From UBA7702 sp051866595 (GTDB lineage: Bacteria; Bacillota; Dehalobacteriia; UBA7702): a DNA stretch of 8,818 bases. Where the stretch lies: NCBI GenBank assembly GCA_051866595.1, contig JBJDXI010000129.1, positions 1 through 8,818 on the forward strand. Reading direction: 5' to 3'. Under the pieces are notes generated by a model, which was not told the DNA's origin, ran no database searches, and was given only the letters and a program-made list of their open reading frames with translations. Shown in pieces: positions 1-5,734 of this stretch (the stretch's first letter is position 1; every line of letters starts with the position of its first letter). The translations under genes and the position numbers were made by a program.

Positions 1-1490
1 GAGAAGAAGCGCTGAAATATTTTGAGGAACGCGGCGAAAAGTATAAAGTGGAACTCATCAACGATCTGCCGGAAGACGCTGAAATCAGCACCTATCAGCA
101 GGGCGATTTCCTCGATCTCTGCGCCGGGCCCCATCTTCCCTCCACCGATAAAATCAAAGCCGTGAAGGTGATGTCCATCGCCGGCGCTTACTGGAGAGGC
201 AATGAAAAGAACAAGATGCTCCAGCGTGTGTACTGCACCTCTTTCCCGAAAAAAGCGCAGCTTGATGAATATCTCCACCTTCTGGAAGAAGCGAAAAAGA
301 GAGATCACCGCAAGATCGGTCAGGAACTCGGCCTTTTCACCATTATGGACGAAGGCCCCGGTTTCCCCTTCTTCCTGCCCAAAGGGATGGTTCTCCGCAA
401 CGAGCTGGAAAATTATTGGCGTGAAATCCACAAAGCCGCCGGTTACGATGAAATCCGTACACCGATGATCTTAAACCGCAGTCTTTGGGAACAGTCCGGT
501 CACTGGGATCATTATCAGGATAATATGTACTTCACGAAGATCGATGAAGCCGATTATGCCATCAAACCGATGAACTGTCCCGGCTCGATTCTCGTTTACA
601 AAAACTCCCTTCACAGTTACAGGGAACTGCCCATCCGCATGGGCGAACTCGGTCTTGTGCACCGTCATGAAAAGAGCGGCGCTCTCCACGGTCTGATGCG
701 GGTGCGCTGCTTCACTCAGGATGATGCCCACATCTTTATGCTGGAATCCCAGATCAAAGAGGAAATCAAAGGCGTCATTCAGCTGATCGATAGTGTATAC
801 AGCCTCTTTGGCTTTGAATATCATCTGGAACTTTCCACCAAACCCGAGGATTCCATGGGCAGTGATGAAATCTGGGAAACCGCGACCACGGCCCTGAAAG
901 AAGCCATGGACGAGGAAGGCCTTTCCTATCAGATCAACGAAGGAGACGGCGCTTTCTACGGTCCTAAAATTGACTTCCATCTCACCGACTGTCTCGGCCG
1001 GACCTGGCAGTGCGGCACCATTCAACTGGACTTCCTCATGCCTGAAAAATTTGACATTTCCTATATCGGTGAAGACGGCGAAAAACATCGTCCTGTCATG
1101 ATTCACCGCGTTGTTTTCGGCAGTATCGAACGGTTCATCGGGATTCTCACTGAACATTTCGCCGGGGCCTATCCCACTTGGCTCAGCCCGGTGCAGGTGC
1201 GCCTGATGTCCATTACCGATCGCCAGCTTCCTTATATCGAAGAAATCTGTGAAAAGATGAAAGCCAGAGGTATCCGTGCCGAAGTGGACAGCCGCAATGA
1301 AAAAATCGGTTATAAGATCCGCGAAAGCGTTTCTCAGAAAATTCCTTACAGCCTGATCGCCGGTGATAAGGAAGTGGAAAACGGTGAGATTTCTGTCCGC
1401 CGTCTGGGTCAGGGGGATCTCGGCTCCAAAAATGTGGATGAACTCATCGAAACCATTCTGACGGAAATCAAAGAAAGAAGAAACAGCTGA
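1..1490 (+). CDS. thrS: Threonine--tRNA ligase (ThrRS), 5'-truncated by the window edge
   Basis: Cytoplasmic class II aminoacyl-tRNA synthetase that charges tRNA-Thr with threonine. The frame is already open at base 3 and encodes 495 residues, so about 145 N-terminal residues (TGS domain and the first part of the editing domain) lie upstream; the family is about 640 residues long. The GTG at 48 is an internal Val in a conserved stretch, not a start. Visible in order (fragment numbering): the end of the editing/SAD domain with DLCAGPH (Cys40, His44 of the editing metal site); the class II core with motif 1 around PGFPFFLPKGM; the catalytic Zn ligands Cys192 (MNCPGS), His243 (DDAHIF) and His368 (MIHRVVFGS), spaced as in the E. 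coli enzyme; motif 3 (GSIERFIGILTEH); and a C-terminal anticodon-binding domain from about residue 395. It is intact to its TGA stop. Any T-box leader would be upstream and out of view. Confidence 0.98.
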   Translation, partial: EEALKYFEERGEKYKVELINDLPEDAEISTYQQGDFLDLCAGPHLPSTDKIKAVKVMSIAGAYWRGNEKNKMLQRVYCTSFPKKAQLDEYLHLLEEAKKRDHRKIGQELGLFTIMDEGPGFPFFLPKGMVLRNELENYWREIHKAAGYDEIRTPMILNRSLWEQSGHWDHYQDNMYFTKIDEADYAIKPMNCPGSILVYKNSLHSYRELPIRMGELGLVHRHEKSGALHGLMRVRCFTQDDAHIFMLESQIKEEIKGVIQLIDSVYSLFGFEYHLELSTKPEDSMGSDEIWETATTALKEAMDEEGLSYQINEGDGAFYGPKIDFHLTDCLGRTWQCGTIQLDFLMPEKFDISYIGEDGEKHRPVMIHRVVFGSIERFIGILTEHFAGAYPTWLSPVQVRLMSITDRQLPYIEEICEKMKARGIRAEVDSRNEKIGYKIRESVSQKIPYSLIAGDKEVENGEISVRRLGQGDLGSKNVDELIETILTEIKERRNS

Positions 1491-1528
1491 AAAGCGTAAC
1501 TATTTGCAGAAAGAAAGGAGGGGAGAAT

Positions 1529-2521
1529 ATGCGGAAGATCAACGTGCTTCTTTTCGGTTATGGAAATACCGGAAAGCTCATCGCCGACGGCGTGGAAAAG
1601 CATGGCGGCCGCATCTGCGGTATCGTCGATGCGAACCGCCGTTTGTGGGGTGAGACCGCCCACGGCGTCCGTATTGAGGGCGACGGGGAGCACGCTTTGC
1701 TCCGGGGTGAAGCGGATATTGCCGTGATTTCCGTGGGGAGCTCGCTGGAAATGATCGCACCGATGGTACGACTTTGTCTGTCCCATGGTGTTGACACGAT
1801 CACCACATCCGAGGAAGCGCTCTTTCCTTATTCAACCTCTCCTGATTTGACGGCGTCTCTGGATGCCCTGGCCAAAGAACATCAATGTACCTTTTCGGCC
1901 TCGGGGTTTCAGGATTGTTTCTGGATTCATGGGGTGACGGCCTTCGCTTCGGCCTGCGGCAGGATTGACCGCATCCGGGGTGTGCTCCGCTATAATGTGG
2001 ATGAGTACGGCGCGGCTCTTGCTGAAGATCACGGCGTGGGACTGAGTGTAAGCGAGTTTGACAGACGGTTTAATGAAGGATTTGTTCCGTCCTATATCTG
2101 GAACGCCAATGAATTATTGGCTCATAAGCTCGGTTGGGGGGTATCTTCCCAGACTCAGTGTTGTACCCCCTATGTGTATCATGAGCGGCTCTATTCCGCG
2201 GCCTGCGGATGTGTCATTGAAAAAGGGGATTGCGTGGGGATGAGCACTGTCGTTACGACGGAAACGCCCTTCGGCGGCGTCATCGAAACCGAGTGTATCG
2301 GCAAGATCTATGTAGCCGGTGATAAGGATATTTGCAAATGGACGCTGACTGGGGAACCTTCTCTGACCTTTGAGGTGACTTCTCCGAAAACACTGGAGCA
2401 TACGGCGGCATCCATTGTGAACCGGATTCCTCAGGTCATCGCGGCGGAACCGGGGGTTGTGACCATCGACCGTCTCGGCCCGGCGGAATATCTGACGTTC
2501 CCGATGTTTTTGTATATATAA
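1529..2521 (+). CDS. NAD(P)-dependent oxidoreductase, 2,4-diaminopentanoate dehydrogenase-like (DapB N-terminal fold)
   Basis: 330-residue soluble Rossmann-fold dehydrogenase. The N-terminus carries the dinucleotide motif G10-Y-G12-N-T-G15 followed by a beta-2 end IVDAN (Asp34). The C-terminus has IVNRIPQVIAAEPGVVTID (about 287-305), which resembles the tail of the Ord / 2,4-diaminopentanoate dehydrogenase family (VNRIP...A.PG..T). The central stretch SASGFQD (123-129) sits where that family has its GTG.NPG segment, but differs from it. True DapB catalytic motifs (HHxxKxDAPSGTA) are absent, so it is not dihydrodipicolinate reductase although automatic pipelines may name it so. The ATG is preceded by AAAGGAGGGG at good spacing. 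It lies 38 bp after thrS with no terminator between, so it probably shares the thrS transcript. The substrate is unknown; an amino acid or amine acted on at an amino/imino carbon is an inference from the family. No other ornithine-degradation gene is in view. Confidence 0.7.
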   Translation: MRKINVLLFGYGNTGKLIADGVEKHGGRICGIVDANRRLWGETAHGVRIEGDGEHALLRGEADIAVISVGSSLEMIAPMVRLCLSHGVDTITTSEEALFPYSTSPDLTASLDALAKEHQCTFSASGFQDCFWIHGVTAFASACGRIDRIRGVLRYNVDEYGAALAEDHGVGLSVSEFDRRFNEGFVPSYIWNANELLAHKLGWGVSSQTQCCTPYVYHERLYSAACGCVIEKGDCVGMSTVVTTETPFGGVIETECIGKIYVAGDKDICKWTLTGEPSLTFEVTSPKTLEHTAASIVNRIPQVIAAEPGVVTIDRLGPAEYLTFPMFLYI

Positions 2522-2532
2522 TAAAATAATGG

Positions 2533-2561
2533 TTGACAAATAGTGGACTTTACGATATAAT
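2533..2561 (+). promoter_or_regulatory. Perfect-consensus sigma-A promoter of the infC operon
   Basis: The -35 box TTGACA (2533-2538) and -10 box TATAAT (2556-2561) both match consensus fully, with an optimal 17 bp spacer. Transcription should start at about G2567 or G2568. The -35 box begins 11 bases after the stop codon of the upstream oxidoreductase, so the infC operon has its own strong promoter and does not depend on read-through from thrS. Confidence 0.88.
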
Positions 2562-2567
2562 AATTGG

Positions 2568-2715
2568 GCAAAAGAAAGCAGAAGTATCCGCTTCTCACCT
2601 TGCACCCAGAGGTCGTAAGGTCAATAGCGCACAGGAGAATTGTGCGGTTTTGTAGTGCGGCGGATGTTTTCATCCGCTTTTTATTTTGTAAATTCCCTTT
2701 TGGAGGTGAATCACC
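2568..2715 (+). promoter_or_regulatory. Structured infC leader, probable L20-type autoregulatory attenuator
   Basis: About 150 nt of untranslated leader. By eye it folds as: hairpin AGAAG/CTTCT (2580-2595) with loop TATCCG; ACCTT/AAGGT (2597-2601 with 2617-2621) enclosing ACC/GGT; hairpin CGCACA/TGTGCG (2628-2646); then an intrinsic terminator (2660-2687). The first loop plus one base, TATCCGC (2585-2591), can also pair with GCGGATG (2660-2666), the 5' arm of the terminator, giving a mutually exclusive antiterminator. Established knowledge: in Bacillus subtilis, L20 binds the infC leader and provokes early termination. The same operon, the position, the conserved-looking UUCUCACC and GGUCAAUA stretches and the terminator make the same class likely here. 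No T-box sequence is present. The class assignment is from memory and has not been tested against a covariance model. Confidence 0.7.
2660..2687 (+). terminator. Intrinsic terminator (attenuator) inside the infC leader
   Basis: A fully paired 7 bp stem, GCGGATG (2660-2666) with CATCCGC (2671-2677), closes a TTTT loop and is followed directly by TTTTTATTTT (2678-2687). It lies 28 bp before the infC start, downstream of the operon promoter and upstream of every gene of the operon. It can therefore only work as a leader attenuator, not as the end of the preceding gene's transcript alone. Confidence 0.85.
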
Positions 2716-2718
2716 ATA
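2702..2718 (+). promoter_or_regulatory. infC ribosome binding site that decides an ATA start
   Basis: GGAGGTGA (2702-2709) is an 8-base match to the anti-Shine-Dalgarno end of 16S rRNA. In the infC frame a TGA stop lies at 2707-2709, and no ATG or GTG occurs between it and the conserved protein. The only start-like codons are ATC 2710 (3 nt after GGAGG, too close), ATA 2716 (9 nt, good) and TTG 2728 (21 nt, too far). GGTG-AAT-CACC (2705-2715) could also form a small hairpin over part of the site. Confidence 0.75.
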
Positions 2719-3231
2719 TTTAAAGAATTGCGCATCAATGAACAGATTCGTGTTCCTCAGGTTCGTTTGATCGATGTCGACGGAACGCAGCTCGATGTTA
2801 TGCCCACCAAGGAAGCACAGCGGATCTCCACCGAACGCGGCCTTGATCTCGTTGAGATCGCGCCCCAGGCGAAACCCCCGGTATGCAAAATTATGGATTA
2901 CGGGAAGTATCGCTTTGAACAGGTGAAACGTGAAAAGGAAACGAAGAAAAACCAAAAAGTGATCGCAATTAAAGAAGTGAAGCTTCGCCCGAATATTGAA
3001 GATCATGACTTTGAAACCAAGGCCAGAAACGGCGAAAAGTTTTTGAAAAGCGGCAATAAAGTGAAGGTGACCATCATGTTCCGGGGCAGAGAAATTACCC
3101 ATCCCGAATTAGGGAAAGAGCTCTGCGGCCGTATGGCGGAACGCCTTGCCGATTGCTCCGCTATTGAAAAACCGGCAAAAGTGGAAGGCCGTAATATGAC
3201 AATGATTTTAGTGCCTAAAAACGAGAAATAA
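2716..3231 (+). CDS. infC: Translation initiation factor IF-3
   Basis: IF3 binds the 30S subunit, keeps it apart from 50S and checks start codon and initiator tRNA. With the ATA start the product is 171 residues (M-F-K-E-L-R-I-N-E-Q), normal for the family. The N-domain (about 5-80) has RINEQIRVPQVRLID and the IF3 signature CKIMDYGKYRFEQ. A lysine-rich linker (KREKETKKNQK) follows, then the C-domain with KEVKLRPNIEDHDFETKAR and VKVTIMFRGREITH. The start was chosen from ribosome-binding-site spacing; starting at TTG 2728 would lose four residues and leave the site too distant. Established knowledge: infC uses rare starts in other bacteria (AUU in E. coli), which lets IF3 repress its own synthesis. 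It is the first gene of the operon, 13 bp before rpmI. Confidence 0.97.
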   Translation: MFKELRINEQIRVPQVRLIDVDGTQLDVMPTKEAQRISTERGLDLVEIAPQAKPPVCKIMDYGKYRFEQVKREKETKKNQKVIAIKEVKLRPNIEDHDFETKARNGEKFLKSGNKVKVTIMFRGREITHPELGKELCGRMAERLADCSAIEKPAKVEGRNMTMILVPKNEK

Positions 3232-3244
3232 GGAGGATTTATCA

Positions 3245-3439
3245 ATGCCTAAAATGAAAACCCATCGCGGTTTAGCGAAAAGAACCAAAGTTACCGGTAC
3301 CGGTAAAGTCGCCAGACACAAAGCTTATAAAAGCCACATCCTGAACAAGAAATCCGCTAAGAGAAAAAGAAACCTCAGAAAAGGTTGCCTTGTCTCTGAT
3401 GCCAATATGAAACAAGTTAAAAGAATGCTTGGTCTGTAA
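3245..3439 (+). CDS. rpmI: 50S ribosomal protein bL35
   Basis: 64-residue, very basic protein of the large ribosomal subunit; the length is normal (usually 64-66). It begins MPKMKTHRGLAKRTKVTGTGK and contains the typical SHILNKKSAKRKRNLRK segment. AGGAGG starts at the last base of the infC stop codon and lies well placed before the ATG, so infC and rpmI are tightly coupled. It is the middle gene of infC-rpmI-rplT. No separate promoter is visible. Confidence 0.98.
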   Translation: MPKMKTHRGLAKRTKVTGTGKVARHKAYKSHILNKKSAKRKRNLRKGCLVSDANMKQVKRMLGL

Positions 3440-3455
3440 TGGGAGGTAATGAAGA

Positions 3456-3812
3456 ATGAGCAGAGTAAAAAGAGGCGTTGCGAAACACGCTCGTCATAAA
3501 AGAGTACTGAAATTAGTCAAAGGTTACAGAGCTTCTTATTCTAAATTATACAGAGTTGCCAAACAGCAGACTCTCCGTTCCGGCGCTTACGCTTTTGCCC
3601 ATCGCCGTAAAAAGAAAGGGGATTTCAGAAAACTCTGGATCACCAGAATCAACGCCGCCGCCAGAATGAACGGCATTTCCTACAGCCGCCTGATGGATGG
3701 TCTTCATAAAGCCAACGTGAATGTAAACCGCAAGATCCTTGCCGATCTCGCCGTGAACGATCCCGCCGCTTTCACTGATTACGTTGAAATCGCCAAAGCG
3801 AACCTGAAATAA
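3456..3812 (+). CDS. rplT: 50S ribosomal protein bL20
   Basis: 118-residue 23S rRNA-binding protein needed early in 50S assembly; also the known autorepressor of this operon in Bacillus and E. coli. The sequence is full length and typical: a long basic N-terminal extension (MSRVKRGVAKHARHKRVLKL, then GYRASYSKLYRVAKQQ), AYAFAHRRKKKGDFRKLWITRINAAAR, and a C-terminal globular part with SYSRLMDGLHKANVNVNRKIL. GGGAGG at 3441-3446 precedes the ATG. It starts 16 bp after rpmI and is the last gene before the operon terminator. Its likely regulatory target in this window is the leader at 2568-2715. Confidence 0.98.
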   Translation: MSRVKRGVAKHARHKRVLKLVKGYRASYSKLYRVAKQQTLRSGAYAFAHRRKKKGDFRKLWITRINAAARMNGISYSRLMDGLHKANVNVNRKILADLAVNDPAAFTDYVEIAKANLK

Positions 3813-3831
3813 GGTTGAAGCATAAAAGAAA

Positions 3832-3865
3832 CGGGTATTTCCCAAGAGGAAATACCCGCTTTTTT
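3832..3865. terminator. Bidirectional intrinsic terminator between rplT and rqcH
   Basis: An 11 bp perfect stem, CGGGTATTTCC (3832-3842) with GGAAATACCCG (3848-3858), has a 5 nt loop. On the + strand it is followed by C and six T (3860-3865). On the - strand the stem is followed by TTTCTTTT (read from 3831 to 3824). It therefore ends both the infC operon and the convergent rqcH transcript. Flanking CATAAAA (3821-3827) and TTTTATG (3862-3868) can extend the pairing. Confidence 0.92.
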
Positions 3866-5621
3866 ATGCGGTTGGATCTTTTTCGCCGGAAACTGTTTCC
3901 GGGACTTTTCCCGGAACGGCCATCACGGTGGTCTGTTCAAAGTAGATAACCATGCCGGGGCGTGCTCCGTTGGGTTTTTTTACCTGCTTTACTTCGGTGT
4001 AGTCCACCGGCACTTTTGATGAGTTCTGAGCTTTGCTGTAGTAAGCGGCGTATTGGGCCGCGCGATAGATGACCTCATCGGGAATATCCGCGCCGTCCTT
4101 CTTTTGAATAATGACATGACTGCCCGGAATATCTTTGGTGTGGAACCAGAGGTCTTCTTTTTTTGCGGTTTTTAAAGTCAGCCGGTCATTCTGCTTGTTG
4201 TTCCTTCCGATCAGAATGGTGTAACCCTGATACTCGGTCCGAATCGGAGGCAGGGGAGCATTGAATTTTTCTTTTTTGTTTTTCTGCCGTTCCTTAATGT
4301 AGCCGCTGTGGATCAGCTCACTGCGGGTTTCGGCGAGGTCGTCGTCGTTGACCGCCGCCTCGCATTGGTAGCACAGGCTTTCCAGATAGGCAAGATCGCT
4401 CTCATTTTTTTTCAGATGCTCCAGAATGGCGTTTCGGGAGGCTTTGGCTTTGTTGTACCGCTTGAAATAATAGCTTGCGTTATCCGCGGCAGTAAGCTCT
4501 TTTTTTAACGGAACGATGATCGGCGCGTTATTGTCATAGAAATTTTCCAGTTCCGTTTCTTCGGCATAATTCTTTACGCGGTAGAGATTGGCGCTGAGGA
4601 GTTCTCCGTAGACGCGGTATTTTTCACCGTCGATGGCGTGCTCCAGTTCTTCTCTCTGTTTGTTTACTTTCTTTGCTGTTTTGTCACGGTGCTGAGTAAT
4701 AAATTTCAGCAGATTTGTCTTTCTGGAAAGAAAGGCATTTTCTTTTTCCTTGACAATAAAATATTGATCCATCAATTGATGCAGATCGTCGCAGAACCGC
4801 AAATCCCCTTCATAGTGCTCGAAGGGAGTAAAGTAAAAATCTTTTGTCGTTCCGTCTTTGCTTACGATGGCGGGGAGCGTATCCGCGGAGATCAGTTTTC
4901 GGAGTTCTTCAAAAAGACGTTGATATTCGTATGCTCCCGCTTCCTCAAGGCTGTCATCTGTCTGGAATCCTCCCCGGTATACAATCTCCGCCGCTGTTTG
5001 GGGTGAGATCCCCTCAATCGTTTTCAGCAGTGCTTTGGCAAAGGGAAGGGACAGATCATTTTCCATGAGGCTTTCGGTAAAGGATTCCTCTGATAGCAGA
5101 AAGGGATTCTTTTTCCCGGAAGGAGGCGGCAGAATATAAGGTTCGTGGGGGAGCACCTGCCGGTAACGGGAAACACTGCTTCCGTACTGCTTGATCGCCG
5201 CCAGAATCGTCATGGAATCATCGCATAGAATAAGGTTGCTGTGTTTACCCATGATTTCGAGGATCAGATGCTTTTCCGTAATGTCGCCGATTTCATTCCG
5301 TGCCTCAATGGTGAAATCGGCAATGCGGTCAAGATCTGTTTGGGCGATGTTGATGATACGTCCGCCTTCAATATGTTTCCGAAGGACCATGGCGAAGAGC
5401 GGAGGTGTCCTTGGATTATCGAAGGTTTCCTCTGTAAACTGGAGCCGGGCGTTCTGCGGGTGCACCGTAAGGAGCAATGTGCAGTTTCCCCGGACAGGGG
5501 ATTTCAATTTTAATGTTACGCTGTTCCGGTCCGGCTGATGTACACGGTTGATTTTGGCGTACAGGAGGTCTTCCGCCGATTCCGTCAGCAATCTGTTTAA
5601 AAAAAGTCCGTCAAGTGCCAT
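3864..5621 (-). CDS. rqcH: RqcH / NFACT-family ribosome quality control factor (FbpA-like, YloA)
   Basis: 585 residues, usual for the family. RqcH binds 50S subunits blocked by an unfinished peptidyl-tRNA and recruits tRNA-Ala to add C-terminal alanine tails that mark the chain for degradation; older annotations call it fibronectin-binding protein. The start MALDGLFLNRLL is the family N-terminus and has AAAGGAG (5634-5628 on this strand) 6 nt upstream; a longer frame back to 5669 would run through the promoter. Domains: NFACT-N (about 1-200) with D98-R99, matching the Asp-Arg pair needed for tRNA recruitment, and EIMGKHSNLIL (122-132); a middle region with a charged coiled coil (roughly 285-430); NFACT-R (about 460-575) with GRNNKQND (472-479) and LWFHTKDIPGSHVII (491-505). 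The TAA stop (3866-3864) lies in the T-tract of the rplT terminator. Confidence 0.95.
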   Translation of the reverse strand: MALDGLFLNRLLTESAEDLLYAKINRVHQPDRNSVTLKLKSPVRGNCTLLLTVHPQNARLQFTEETFDNPRTPPLFAMVLRKHIEGGRIINIAQTDLDRIADFTIEARNEIGDITEKHLILEIMGKHSNLILCDDSMTILAAIKQYGSSVSRYRQVLPHEPYILPPPSGKKNPFLLSEESFTESLMENDLSLPFAKALLKTIEGISPQTAAEIVYRGGFQTDDSLEEAGAYEYQRLFEELRKLISADTLPAIVSKDGTTKDFYFTPFEHYEGDLRFCDDLHQLMDQYFIVKEKENAFLSRKTNLLKFITQHRDKTAKKVNKQREELEHAIDGEKYRVYGELLSANLYRVKNYAEETELENFYDNNAPIIVPLKKELTAADNASYYFKRYNKAKASRNAILEHLKKNESDLAYLESLCYQCEAAVNDDDLAETRSELIHSGYIKERQKNKKEKFNAPLPPIRTEYQGYTILIGRNNKQNDRLTLKTAKKEDLWFHTKDIPGSHVIIQKKDGADIPDEVIYRAAQYAAYYSKAQNSSKVPVDYTEVKQVKKPNGARPGMVIYFEQTTVMAVPGKVPETVSGEKDPTA

Positions 5622-5640
5622 AATCTTCTCCTTTGCGTCT

Positions 5641-5669
5641 ATTATATCATGAAGCCGCAGGAAAGTCAT
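5641..5669 (-). promoter_or_regulatory. Extended -10 promoter of rqcH
   Basis: Read on the - strand: -10 TATAAT (5646-5641) is a perfect match and is preceded by TGA (TGn extended -10). A weak -35 ATGACT (5669-5664; 4 of 6 bases) lies 17 bp upstream. The start point would be near 5634, leaving a leader of only about 13 nt that begins at or within the ribosome binding site. Confidence 0.72.
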
Positions 5670-5734
5670 CCTTTCAAGTCATGGTTTTTTCATTGCCCGC
5701 ATAGAGATAGAAGGACAAGAAAGGAGGACGTGTT

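Noticed and set aside
471..1157. Reverse-strand reading frame (228 codons) opposite thrS
   Set aside because: It lies opposite the conserved catalytic core of thrS, with no recognisable protein features.
48..1490. thrS starting at GTG 48
   Set aside because: The conserved synthetase sequence continues in frame upstream to base 3, so the gene is cut by the window and 48 is an internal valine.
1529..2521. Annotation as dihydrodipicolinate reductase (dapB)
   Set aside because: The HHxxKxDAPSGTA catalytic region is absent and the C-terminus resembles the 2,4-diaminopentanoate dehydrogenase family instead.
2568..2715. T-box riboswitch upstream of infC
   Set aside because: No T-box consensus (TGGNACCGCG-like) is present, and infC is not a usual T-box target.
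2564..2770. Small forward reading frame across the infC leader (68 codons from TTG)
   Set aside because: It begins at or before the predicted transcription start, has no ribosome binding site and runs through the attenuator; the leader is better explained as structured RNA.
2728..3231. infC starting at TTG 2728
   Set aside because: The ribosome binding site is 21 nt away, while ATA 2716 is at normal spacing and the F-K-E residues before it are in frame.
3864..5669. rqcH starting at 5669 (16 residues longer)
   Set aside because: The extension would cover the TATAAT promoter and has no ribosome binding site; the family N-terminus MALDG starts at 5621 after AAAGGAG.
5670..5734. Forward promoter for the Ca2+ ATPase
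   Set aside because: TTGCCC at 5693 has no acceptable -10 box at 16-18 bp; no pair of hexamers was convincing, so none is listed.
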